Shown piece after piece: positions 34,276-42,057 of a DNA stretch of 64,000 nucleotides; the first letter of the stretch is position 1; the number at the start of each line of letters is the position of its first letter. The notes beneath the pieces are model-generated. The model did no database searches. It worked only from the letters and a program-made list of their open reading frames with translations, and was not told where the DNA came from. The DNA is from Streptomyces roseifaciens (GTDB lineage: Bacteria; Actinomycetota; Actinomycetes; Streptomycetales; Streptomycetaceae): contig NZ_LNBE01000003.1 of assembly GCF_001445655.1 (NCBI RefSeq), positions 1,346,530 to 1,410,529 on the forward strand, in the 5' to 3' direction. The position numbers were made by a program, and so were the translations under genes.

Positions 34276-34482
34276 CTACCTCCACCACCGCAGCCCTTCG
34301 CCGCCCTCCTCGAGGACGTTTCCTTCGAACCAGCCGAGTGTCAGGGCGGAGAAGCTCCCGACCTCGACCAGCGCCGGAGGCTCGTAGACCGGCTCGCGCG
34401 TCGGCGTCGGCTCGTGCACCGGCTTCTGCACCGGCTCGCCGGAGCCGGGGGCCACGGATCGAGCCGCTTGGAGGTCCGCCAT
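34276..34482 (-). CDS. Lasso-peptide precursor (A protein)
   Basis: This 68-residue precursor has a leader with Y33-E-P-P-A-L38, which fits the Y-x-x-P-x-L recognition motif bound by lasso RRE proteins, then V-G-S-F and T48 at position -2 of the cleavage site. The predicted core is GWFEGNVLEEGGEGLRWWR (50-68): Gly1 and Glu9 would form a nine-member-residue macrolactam ring, leaving a ten-residue tail with Trp17/Trp18 as likely plugs. ATG 34482 follows AGAAGGGAA. The N-terminal leader is enlarged by E-P-V/K-P-V repeats. The order A then C on the same strand supports the call. Confidence 0.92.
   Translation of the reverse strand: MADLQAARSVAPGSGEPVQKPVHEPTPTREPVYEPPALVEVGSFSALTLGWFEGNVLEEGGEGLRWWR
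34374..34440. repeat. Degenerate GAGCCGGT-type repeats in the lasso leader
   Basis: Four to five imperfect units encode E-P-V-Q, K-P-V-H, E-P-T-P and E-P-V-Y before the recognition motif; the last unit forms the Tyr of that motif. Confidence 0.65.
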
Positions 34483-34658
34483 CGTCGGGTTCCCTTCTGC
34501 AGTGAAGGTGTTCGGCGTCGGCATCCCTACCCATGGGGTGACCCGAGCATCTCCGTGCACCCTCCGGAGCCGGCGGCTCGATGGCGCACACGGCGCGCAA
34601 AGGGGCGCAGCACCTCTGCCGGCTTGTCCGGGGGCAGCTGGGTGAAGGCGCCGGTCCT

Positions 34659-35645
34659 TTACTGCTTCTCCGGTGCAGGGGTAACGGCCAGGACGATCTT
34701 TCCGGTGGTGCGGCCGGTCTCGCCCAACCTGTGGGCCTGCGCGGCCTGTTCGAGCGGGAAGACCGTGTCGACGAGCACGCGCAGGCGGCCCTCCTCCACC
34801 AGTGCACTGATCTCGCGCAGCCCCTGCCGGTCGGGCTCGACGAGCATGAAGACCGCTCGTACCCCGGCTTCCTCGGCCTGGCGGGTGGGGAAGGTGTCGT
34901 CCAACGGGAGAATCGATACGAGAGTGCCTCCCCGGCGCAGGGTGCGCAGGGAGCGTGCCCAGTTGGGGCCGCCGATGCTGTCGAGGACGACATCGACATC
35001 GCGGACGGTGTCGGCTACGTCCTGGGTGCGGTAGTCGATGAGCTCGTCGGCGCCGAGCGTGCGCAGCAGGTCGTGCTTGGCGGCGCTGGCGGTGGCGATG
35101 ACGTACGCGCCGCGGGCCTTCGCGATCTGCACGGCCAGGTGGCCGACGCCACCGGCCGCAGCGTGGATCAGGACGCGCTGCCCGGGCCGGATGCGCGCGG
35201 TGTCGACCAGGGCCTGCCACGCGGTGAGCGAGGCCAGCGGCAGGGCACCGGCCCGGATGTGGTCGAGGCCGTGCGGGCGCGGGGCGAAGTGGCGGGCCGG
35301 TGCGGTGACGTATTCGGCGTACGCGCCCGCCGGATGCGGGAAGCGCGGCATCCCGAAAACTTCGTCGCCGGGCTGGAAGATCGTCACCCCTGCGCCGACG
35401 GCTTCGACGACTCCGGACACGTCGAAGCCGAGGGTGAACGGCGGCACCGCTCCGGAGGCGAACACTCCGCGCTCGCGGGTCTTCCAGTCGGCGGGGTTCA
35501 CGCCCGCCGCGTGCACACGGACGAGGACCTCGCCGCGGGCCGGTTCCGGGCGGTCCGTCTCGACGACCTTCAGGACTTCGGGGCTTCCGGCCGTGTCCTG
35601 GGAGACGGCGCGCATGGTCGCAGGGGTGGTGACGGGACGGGGCAT
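34659..35645 (-). CDS. NADP-dependent quinone oxidoreductase (MDR superfamily)
   Basis: This 328-residue protein has the GroES-like domain (N-P-A-D-W-K, G-F-D-V-S-G-V-V), the dinucleotide motif H-A-A-A-G-G-V-G-H-L-A-V-Q-I-A and the QOR-family D-x-x-x-D-S-I-G-G. ATG 35645 follows AAGGAA. It is divergent from the GlxA-type regulator. Although upstream of the lasso precursor on the same strand, a 176-bp gap separates them, so a link is doubtful. Confidence 0.9.
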   Translation of the reverse strand: MPRPVTTPATMRAVSQDTAGSPEVLKVVETDRPEPARGEVLVRVHAAGVNPADWKTRERGVFASGAVPPFTLGFDVSGVVEAVGAGVTIFQPGDEVFGMPRFPHPAGAYAEYVTAPARHFAPRPHGLDHIRAGALPLASLTAWQALVDTARIRPGQRVLIHAAAGGVGHLAVQIAKARGAYVIATASAAKHDLLRTLGADELIDYRTQDVADTVRDVDVVLDSIGGPNWARSLRTLRRGGTLVSILPLDDTFPTRQAEEAGVRAVFMLVEPDRQGLREISALVEEGRLRVLVDTVFPLEQAAQAHRLGETGRTTGKIVLAVTPAPEKQ

Positions 35646-35666
35646 GAAGCGTTCCTTCTCAAGGGG

Positions 35667-35713
35667 GTACGGGCTCGGGCGCGTACGGGCTCAGGCGCGT
35701 ACGGGGTTCGCGT
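35667..35713. repeat. 16-bp tandem repeat in the divergent promoter region
   Basis: Two copies of GTACGGGCTCGGGCGC (second CAGGCGC) plus a partial third lie between the oxidoreductase and regulator starts, where regulator binding would be expected. Confidence 0.8.
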
Positions 35714-35805
35714 GCCGGCGGTGCTGCCGGGCACGTCCCCAAGGCTGCCCGGGCGGCAAATCCCCTGGTGGCGGCGTGATGGCCACGTCATGAAAGGATC
35801 CGGCC

Positions 35806-36777
35806 ATGCACCACGTTGGCGTCCTGGCCCTGGACGGCGTCGTCCCCTTCGAGCTCGGCATCCCCGCCCGCATCTTCGACGCCGCCCGCGACGGCGACGG
35901 CAAACCGCTCTACTCCGTGACGACATGCAGCCTGGACGGCGGCCCCGTGCGAGCCGATGCCGACTACGACCTCGCGGTCTCCCACGACGCCTCCCTGCTG
36001 GCGACCGTCGACACCGTCGTCGTCCCGCCCTCCCACCGGCTGGGAGCGATACGGGAGGAAGGCCGCCTGCCCGGCCCGCTGCGTGATGCCCTGGCCGCCA
36101 TCCGCCCCGGCACGAGGATCGTCGCGATCTGCACCGGCACCTACGTCCTGGCCGCCGCGGGACTCCTCGACGGGCGTCCCGCCACCACGCACTGGCGCGA
36201 GGCCGACCGGCTGCAGCGCATGTTCACCACCACCCGCATCGACCCCGGCGTCCTGTACGTGGACGACGGCGACATCCTCACCTCCGCCGGAGTCGCCGCG
36301 GGCATCGACCTGTGCCTGCACATCGTCCGCCTCGACCACGGCAGCCACGTGGCCAACGAGGTCGCCCGCTCCTGCGTCGTACCGCCCTGGCGCGACGGCG
36401 GACAGGCCCAGTACATCCGCCGCCCCGTCCCCGCCCCGTCCGACGGCAGCACCGCGGCCACCCGGGCATGGGCCGTGCAGCACCTGGCCGAACCGCTCAC
36501 GCTGTCCGGCCTCGCCGCCCACGCCAACATGAGCGTGCGCACGTTCAGCCGCCGCTTCCGCGACGAAGCCGGCAGCACGCCGGGCCAGTGGCTGACCCGG
36601 CAGCGCGTCGACCTCGCACGGCACTTCCTGGAGACGACCGACTGGCCCGTCGACCTGGTCGCCCTCCGGTCCGGATTCGGCACCGGCGCCTCCTTGCGCC
36701 AGCACCTCCGCACGGCCATCGGCGTCAGCCCCCAGGCGTACCGCCGTACGTTCCGCTCCGGGCAGACGGCCGTGTGA
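35806..36777 (+). CDS. GlxA-family regulator (DJ-1/PfpI domain plus AraC HTH)
   Basis: This 323-residue protein has residues 1-190 as a DJ-1/PfpI-like sensor with the elbow cysteine in A-I-C-T-G-T-Y-V-L-A-A-A-G-L and H-W-R-E-A-D. The C-terminal AraC domain reads A-A-H-A-N-M-S-V-R-T-F-S-R-R-F and F-G-T-G-A-S-L-R-Q-H-L. AAAGGATCC precedes ATG 35806. It probably activates the divergent oxidoreductase. Confidence 0.93.
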   Translation: MHHVGVLALDGVVPFELGIPARIFDAARDGDGKPLYSVTTCSLDGGPVRADADYDLAVSHDASLLATVDTVVVPPSHRLGAIREEGRLPGPLRDALAAIRPGTRIVAICTGTYVLAAAGLLDGRPATTHWREADRLQRMFTTTRIDPGVLYVDDGDILTSAGVAAGIDLCLHIVRLDHGSHVANEVARSCVVPPWRDGGQAQYIRRPVPAPSDGSTAATRAWAVQHLAEPLTLSGLAAHANMSVRTFSRRFRDEAGSTPGQWLTRQRVDLARHFLETTDWPVDLVALRSGFGTGASLRQHLRTAIGVSPQAYRRTFRSGQTAV

Positions 36778-36827
36778 CAACCCTCGCCGGGAACAGCGGC
36801 GGGTGAACCGCACCCTTCCATGGGCGA

Positions 36828-36872
36828 AGGTGCGGCAGCCGCCGTGCCTGTGCACCGGAGGCTGCCGCACCT
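36828..36872. terminator. Bidirectional terminator hairpin
   Basis: AGGTGCGGCAGCC and GGCTGCCGCACCT form a perfect 13-bp stem with a 19-base loop in the gap between the convergent regulator genes ending at 36777 and 36903. Confidence 0.75.
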
Positions 36873-36902
36873 CAAGGGGCCGTGCCGGACGTGGCGCCGG
36901 CT

Positions 36903-37733
36903 CTACGCCACGGGTACGGCGATGTCGCAGACCTCCGTGGCCGGGCCGGCCGGTATCCAGTCGGCGAAGTAGACCTCCCGGCTGGGGCCGGTCTCACGGC
37001 CGTCGTTCTCCTCGATCCGCCGGTACACCGCGTCGTACGCCGAGAGGATCTGCGGGTATTCCACCTGCGCCTTGGTGAGCGTCGTGTACACCTCGCGATG
37101 GGCCGGCTCGGTCCGGACGGCCGTGGTGACCTCCCCGGCCCGGGCCGGGTCGATGGGCACGCAGACCTCCACCGGGCCGTCGCTGTCCTCGTTGACCTGG
37201 CCGTGGTAGACGACGAACGGCGCCGCGACCACGCCCCCGTAAGCCTTGGCCTTCTCCTCGAGGCGGGAGCAGGTCTCCGGGATCCACACGGGCAGGTCCT
37301 CCGGCCGTACGTGGCGCTGTTCGGTGAGCACCAGCTGCTCCGGCACGTCACGCTGCTTGATCTCGTAGCTGTCCAAGTCCTCTGTCCCTCCTGATAGTTG
37401 GATACGAAGGTGGACGGCGAGTTCCCGCTGCGCGGCGATGCGCCGCTCGACGCCTTCCCAGTACGCGGCGACCAGGCCGGCTGCTTCGGGCTCCGGCACG
37501 GCCAGCACTTCTGCGATGCGAGCGAGCGGCATGTCCAGGCCGCGCAGCCGCACGATCAGCCGCGCGGTGGCCAGCCGGCTCTGCCGGTAGTACCGGTAGC
37601 CGGTCACCGCGTCGACCCGGTCCGGGGTCAGCAGCCCCTGCCGGTCGTACACGCGCAGGGCCTTGGGCGAGAGCCGGGCACGGCGCGCGAACACGCCGAT
37701 GCTCAGCAAGGGGTCGTCGTCCTCCATGCCCAT
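36903..37733 (-). CDS. MerR-family regulator with GyrI-like effector domain (BmrR/TipA type)
   Basis: This 276-residue protein has an N-terminal winged helix S-I-G-V-F-A-R-R-A-R-L-S-P-K-A-L-R-V-Y-D, a coiled-coil dimer helix and a C-terminal GyrI-like domain (V-P-I-D-P-A-R-A-G-E-V, Y-F-A-D-W-I-P-A-G) that binds small hydrophobic ligands in BmrR-like drug sensors. ATG 37733 or 37727 may start it; GGGAG lies just upstream. The likely target is its own promoter or the divergent, now broken, ALAS operon. Confidence 0.9.
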   Translation of the reverse strand: MGMEDDDPLLSIGVFARRARLSPKALRVYDRQGLLTPDRVDAVTGYRYYRQSRLATARLIVRLRGLDMPLARIAEVLAVPEPEAAGLVAAYWEGVERRIAAQRELAVHLRIQLSGGTEDLDSYEIKQRDVPEQLVLTEQRHVRPEDLPVWIPETCSRLEEKAKAYGGVVAAPFVVYHGQVNEDSDGPVEVCVPIDPARAGEVTTAVRTEPAHREVYTTLTKAQVEYPQILSAYDAVYRRIEENDGRETGPSREVYFADWIPAGPATEVCDIAVPVA

Positions 37734-37745
37734 CACGCTCCCGTC

Positions 37746-37765
37746 TGCCCCAAGGGCAAGGTCAA
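37746..37765 (-). promoter_or_regulatory. Possible MerR-type operator/-35 element
   Basis: On the minus strand TTGACC (37760-37765) is followed within two bases by the dyad TGCCC-TTG-GGGCA (37746-37758). No convincing -10 box was found. Confidence 0.35.
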
Positions 37766-37970
37766 GACTGGCTGACAATCGTGGCAAATGCCTGCGCGCT
37801 CGGCCCGTCCCGGGCCCTCTGACGCGCACTTGTGCCGCCTTTACACCTGTTCGGCGCCCTTTGTCCATACTTCATGTCTCTGTGTTGCGTGTTCATGCTT
37901 CCCGTTCCGCCTTTCTCGGCGAAAAAGCGCGGCGCTCGCCGCGACGGTGCCGGCGGTGCTCGCCGTTTCC

Positions 37971-39262
37971 ATGGGCAGCGGTTCTCAGTCGCCGCAGGAA
38001 AAGGCCGATGCGGTCACCCCGATTTCCTCTGCTCCGATTTCCTCTGCTCCCTTTGATCCCCTTGCTCCCCTTGCTCCGCAGTCCGTCTTCGGCGGGATGC
38101 GGTCGAAGCTGGCCGAGCTCAAGGAGTCGGGGCTGTACCGGGAATTCACCCCGTGCTCGTACCTGGCCGAGGAGCCGGGGACGGCGCTCCACCAGGGGCG
38201 GCGCATCCAGGTCTGGTGCACCAACGACTACCTCGGGATGAGCCAGAACCCGCAGGTCATGCAGGCGCAGATCGCTTCCACGCTGCGGCACGGCACGGGT
38301 AACGGCGGGTCCCGCAACATCGCGGGAACCAGCGAGGCGCACGTTGCGCTGGAGGCCCGGTTGGCCGCCTGGCACCGCAAGGCGCGCGCCCTGGTCTTCA
38401 CCAGCGGATACGTCGCCAACTTCGAGACGCTGACCACGCTGCTCCAGGCCGTGCCCGACATGGTGGTCTTCTCCGATGCGCTCAACCACCGTTCGCTGAT
38501 CGAGGGCATCCGGGCGACGAAAACCGGAAGCACATATTCCCGCACAGTGACGTGGCCGCGCTGGAGGAATTGCTGGCCCAGTACGACACCGAGCGGCCCA
38601 AGCTCATCGTCTTCGAGTCCGTCTACTCGATGGACGGGGACATCGCGCCGATCAGTGCGATCTGCGACCTGGCGGACCGGTACAACGCCATGACGTATCT
38701 GGACGAGACGCACGCGATCGGGGTGAACGGTCCCACCGGCGCGGGGATATGCGAAGAGCTCGGCGAAGAGCGGCCCACCTTTGTGCAAGGTGTCTTCGGA
38801 AAAGCGGTGGGAACGACCGGCGGATACGTCGCAGGGCCCGACGAAGCGCTCGACTACGTGCGCTCGCACGCCCCGGGATTCATCTTCACGACGACCATCC
38901 CGCGATCGAGCCTGGACGCCACCCGGCGGAGCCTCGACGTCGTCCAGAGCGGGGAGGGCGGCGAACTCCGCCGGAAGCTGCGGGAGAACGCGCTGCGCAT
39001 GCGCGCCGCCCTGCGCGCCGCCGGCATCGACTTCATCGACGCCGAGAGCCACCTGGTCCCCGTGCTCGTACCGGGAGGCGAGCGCGTCAAGCGCGTCTCG
39101 CGACGCCTGCTCGACGAGTTCGACATCTACGTACAGCCCATCAACTACCCGTCCGTGGCCAAGGGCGGCGAGCGGTTCCGCGTGACCGTCGCACCGTTCC
39201 GCACGCAGGAGCAGATCGACGCCTTCGTCGGCGCCCTGCGCACCTGCCTCGACGACGCCTGA
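37971..39262 (+). pseudogene. 5-aminolevulinate synthase-like gene with a frameshift
   Basis: The N-terminal frame (from ATG 37971) encodes V-W-C-T-N-D-Y-L-G-M and G-S-R-N-I-A-G-T up to S-L-I-E-G-I-R-A-T-K-T-G. The sequence then continues in another frame (A-A-L-E-E-L-L to 39262) with L-D-E-T-H-A-I-G-V-N-G and the PLP lysine in F-G-K-A-V-G-T-T-G-G-Y. One base inserted near 38531 (GGAAGC to GGAAAGC) would restore K-H-I-F-P-H-S-D, so this is a single-base deletion or a sequencing error. Streptomyces make heme by the C5 route, so such enzymes normally feed C5N units of antibiotics. The repeat-rich N-terminus (I-S-S-A-P, P-L-A-P-L-A-P) is unusual. Confidence 0.88.
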
Positions 39263-39312
39263 GCTCTGAGCTCTGAGCCCGCCACGTCCGACACTTCCAA
39301 GGAGACACCTTC

Positions 39313-39597
39313 GTGCAGATCGAGAACATCACCCCCTTCATCGGTGCCGAGATAACCGGCGTCGACTACGAGGACCTCCGGCGCCCCGAGGTCTTCCAGC
39401 AGCTGGTCGAGCTGGTGCACCGGGACGAGCTCGCCGTGATCCGGGGCCTGGACATCACCCCGAAGCAGCAGATCGAGCTGGCCTCCCGGCTCGGCCGCGC
39501 TCGTCATCCATTTCCATTCCGCTGTTCCCCCCCCCCCACACACCGGACCGGAATCCCGTCGGAATCCTCGCACGCACAGGCCGCCCGTCTATGCTGA
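39313..39597 (+). pseudogene. TauD/TfdA-type dioxygenase, truncated
   Basis: GTG 39313 has an AAGGAGAC ribosome site and starts with I-T-P-F-I-G-A-E-I-T-G-V-D and D-E-L-A-V-I-R-G-L, the N-terminus of alpha-ketoglutarate/Fe(II) dioxygenases. After about 63 residues (L-A-S-R-L-G-R-A, near 39502) the similarity stops and the frame runs through a run of about 11 C. The H-x-D metal motif and the rest of the usual roughly 280 residues are missing. It was probably co-transcribed with the ALAS-like gene. Confidence 0.8.
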
Positions 39598-39647
39598 ATG
39601 CCGCCTATCAGTAGGTGAGTTGGGTGCGTACGGGGGAGAGGGGAAGG

Positions 39648-39998
39648 GTGGACGAACGCTCGGCGCTGGGTGAGTTGTGCCGCTTGCTGCCGGAAATACG
39701 CGACCTGTGGAGCGGTCCCCGACTCGAACTCCTAGAACAGGGCGTGGCCGGACTGCGCGCCCGGACCGCCTCCGCCCTCGACGTATGCGCGCAGGTCGGC
39801 ATCCCCCTGCAGCACACCCACCGGGGCCCGGACGCTTACAGTCCACTGCCCGGACTGGAGCAGCCCCGCATCCCCGTCAGCTCGTACGAGTGTCCCCAGC
39901 GGTCGTGCTCGCGGCGCGAAGGCCGCAACGCGGAGGGGCGAGTTCCGGCGTGCGTGCTCTTCGAGGCGCCGTTGCGCCTGCGCACCGCCGACGGCTGA
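39648..39998 (+). CDS. Small Cys-motif protein, possible conflict-system component
   Basis: This 116-residue protein has a helical N-terminus (L-G-E-L-C-R-L-L-P-E-I-R-D-L-W-S-G) and a C-terminal segment V-S-S-Y-E-C-P-Q-R-S-C-S-R-R, then V-P-A-C-V-L-F-E, that resembles a degraded zinc ribbon (C-P-x-x-x-C plus a third Cys). I recall similar small proteins beside actinobacterial vWA/MoxR- or caspase-linked conflict systems, but the family is not certain. GTG 39648 follows GGGAGAGGGG. It lies 23 bp before the membrane protein. Confidence 0.6.
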   Translation: MDERSALGELCRLLPEIRDLWSGPRLELLEQGVAGLRARTASALDVCAQVGIPLQHTHRGPDAYSPLPGLEQPRIPVSSYECPQRSCSRREGRNAEGRVPACVLFEAPLRLRTADG

Positions 39999-40021
39999 GG
40001 GATGAGCAGAAGGGGCGGGCC

Positions 40022-40837
40022 GTGGGCGGATTCCTGACCCACCTGGCCGACAAGCTGGCGGAGAAGTGGCTCAGCCTGCTGGTCATGCCGGGCCTGCTCT
40101 TCCTCGCCACAGCGTCCTGCGCTCGCGTGCTGCCCCACAGCGACCCGTTCGACCACCAACCCGTGGTCACCGCCCTGCGCCACCTCAGGCCGAGCCTGCA
40201 CGACCCGGCCCTCGTCGCCCTCGCCCTGGCCGGCCTGCTGCTCGCCGCGGCCGGGGTGGGCCTGGCCGCGCGCTGCCTGGCGACCCTCGTCCAGCAGGTG
40301 TGGGCCGGCCCCTGGCCGTCCTGGACCGGCCCGCTCGACCGGGCGCTCACCCGCAGGCGCCGCAGCCGCGCCGAACGATCGCCCGAACCCCCGGCCGTCA
40401 CCCGCTACCTCCCTGCGCGTCCCACCTGGATCGCCGACCGCCTGCGGCTGGTCGACGACCGCGTACACGCCGAGTACGGACTGCGCATCGCCCTGCTCTG
40501 GCCACGGCTGTGGCTGGCCCTCACACCGGAGCAGCGAGCCCCCATCGAGGCGGCCCGCGTGGCGTTCGCCGACGCGGCCGCCCTCACCGCGTGGGGACTG
40601 CTGTACCTGCCCCTCGGTCTCGCCTGGTGGCCGGCCGCACTGATCGGGCTCGTGGCTGTGGGGGCAGGCATCCACCGAGGTCGATGCGGCGCGGCGTCGT
40701 TCACCGACCTGACCGAGGCGAGCGTCGACGTCAACCAACAGCTGATCGCCGACCTCTTCGGTCGCACGCTGCAGGACGGGCGTATCACTCCGGACGACGG
40801 CGCGCGCATCAACGACCAGCTGAACAAAGGCGCTTGA
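40022..40837 (+). CDS. Multi-pass membrane protein paired with the Cys-motif protein
   Basis: This 271-residue protein starts with an amphipathic helix (F-L-T-H-L-A-D-K-L-A-E-K-W-L) followed by L-L-V-M-P-G-L-L-F-L-A. Two further membrane segments lie at about 60-85 and a pair at 185-225, and a polar C-terminus ends D-L-F-G-R-T-L-Q-D-G-R-I-T-P-D-D-G-A-R-I-N. GTG 40022 follows AAGGGGCGGG. No named family. The spacing suggests it forms a unit with the preceding small protein; membrane location is clear, the function is not. Confidence 0.7.
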   Translation: MGGFLTHLADKLAEKWLSLLVMPGLLFLATASCARVLPHSDPFDHQPVVTALRHLRPSLHDPALVALALAGLLLAAAGVGLAARCLATLVQQVWAGPWPSWTGPLDRALTRRRRSRAERSPEPPAVTRYLPARPTWIADRLRLVDDRVHAEYGLRIALLWPRLWLALTPEQRAPIEAARVAFADAAALTAWGLLYLPLGLAWWPAALIGLVAVGAGIHRGRCGAASFTDLTEASVDVNQQLIADLFGRTLQDGRITPDDGARINDQLNKGA

Positions 40838-41052
40838 AGAGCGGCATGATGAACGGCCTGAGGTGCCGCTTGATGTATCGGGCGGAGGGCCTACGGCCCC
40901 CCTGACGGCTGGAACAGAGTCCCAGTACAACGCCTTCCGGACACAAGCAGCCGACCGAGCCCGCCCCACGAGTCGGACCACTAGCCGCGGGCCCCACCCT
41001 GCGCCATTCTCGGGCGCGGAGATGAAGGGCTACGAATCCAGGAGGCTCGCTG

Positions 41053-42027
41053 ATGAAGGCGCGGAGAACCCGAAGACTTGGGCTGCTCACGGCAGCCGGT
41101 GCGACGGTACTGGCCACCCTCACCGGAGGTGCCACGAGCGCGTGGGCAGGGGCTGAGGGCGGCGAACCGTCGAATTCCCGTGACGGCGGCAGCGCGGCGG
41201 CACAAAGGGTCAGAGCCGATTTCGACGGTGACGGCAAGGCCGACTCCGCCGTATGGCGCCCTTCGAGCGGTACGTGGTACGTCCTGCGGAGCAGCGACGG
41301 CGGGCAGACGATTCGGCAGTACGGTCAGACGGGCGACGTGGCCGTCCCGGCTGACTTCGACGGCGATGGCAAGGCCGACTTCGCGGTGTGGCGCCCTTCG
41401 AACGGTACGTGGTTCGTCCTGCGGAGCAGTGACGGCGGCCAGACCATCCAGCAGTACGGGAGTTTCGCGAATGACGTCGCGGCCCCTGCTGACGTCGATG
41501 GTGACGGCAAGGCCGACTTCGTGATCTGGCGCCCGTCGAACGGCACGTGGTATGCGCTCAGGACCAGTGACGGCGGGCAGACGGTCCAGGTCTACGGTCA
41601 GACGGGCGACGTGGCCATACCAGCAGATTTCGACGGTGACGGCAGGGCCGATTTCGCTGTGTGGCGTCCGTCGAACGGTGTCTGGTTCGCTTTGCGGAGC
41701 AGCGACGGCAAGGAGATCATCCGGCAGTACGGTCAGACGGGTGACGTGGCCGTCCCGGCAGACTTCGACGGTGACGGCAGGGCGGACTGGGCCGTGTGGC
41801 GCCCGTCGAACGGCACGTGGTTCGTTTTGCGGAGCAGTGACGACGGGCAGTCCATCCGGCAGTACGGTCAGACGGGTGACCTGGCTGTCCCGGCGGAATT
41901 CGACGGTGACGGTAAGGCGGACTTCGCCGTGTGGCGCCCGTCGAACGGTACGTGGTACGTCCTGCGCACCACTGACGGCGGCCAGACCATCCGCCAGTAC
42001 GGCCAATCCGGCGACGTCCCGGTCTGA
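41053..42027 (+). CDS. Secreted FG-GAP/VCBS repeat protein, six near-identical repeats
   Basis: This 324-residue protein has a signal peptide ending A-W-A-G-A. From about residue 55 there are six repeats of 45-46 residues, each built as P-A-D-F-D-G-D-G-K-A-D-F-A-V-W-R-P-S-N-G then T-W-F-V-L-R-S-S-D-G-G and R-Q-Y-G-Q-T-G-D. The D-F-D-G-D-G-x-A-D loops bind calcium in beta-propeller/integrin-like folds. Similarity extends to DNA level (135-bp units), so copy number can change by recombination. AGGAGG precedes ATG 41053. It is probably an extracellular structural or adhesion protein. Confidence 0.9.
   Translation: MKARRTRRLGLLTAAGATVLATLTGGATSAWAGAEGGEPSNSRDGGSAAAQRVRADFDGDGKADSAVWRPSSGTWYVLRSSDGGQTIRQYGQTGDVAVPADFDGDGKADFAVWRPSNGTWFVLRSSDGGQTIQQYGSFANDVAAPADVDGDGKADFVIWRPSNGTWYALRTSDGGQTVQVYGQTGDVAIPADFDGDGRADFAVWRPSNGVWFALRSSDGKEIIRQYGQTGDVAVPADFDGDGRADWAVWRPSNGTWFVLRSSDDGQSIRQYGQTGDLAVPAEFDGDGKADFAVWRPSNGTWYVLRTTDGGQTIRQYGQSGDVPV
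41214..42024. repeat. Six tandem 135-bp units
   Basis: The units underlying the FG-GAP protein share long identical stretches at nucleotide level, for example TTCGACGGTGACGG and GTGTGGCGCCCGTCGAACGG. Confidence 0.85.
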
Positions 42028-42057
42028 CGGCGGCCGGCCCGGACGGCGGAGGGCCTC

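Noticed and set aside
34276-35220. Long minus-strand frame spanning the lasso precursor and the oxidoreductase
   Set aside because: Its upstream part is antiparallel noise of the oxidoreductase gene in another frame; only the last 69 codons have a ribosome site and lasso motifs.
39527-39537. Run of about 11 C as a phase-variation tract
   Set aside because: The frame after it matches nothing in the dioxygenase family, so slippage would not restore a product; deletion scar or assembly joint is more likely.
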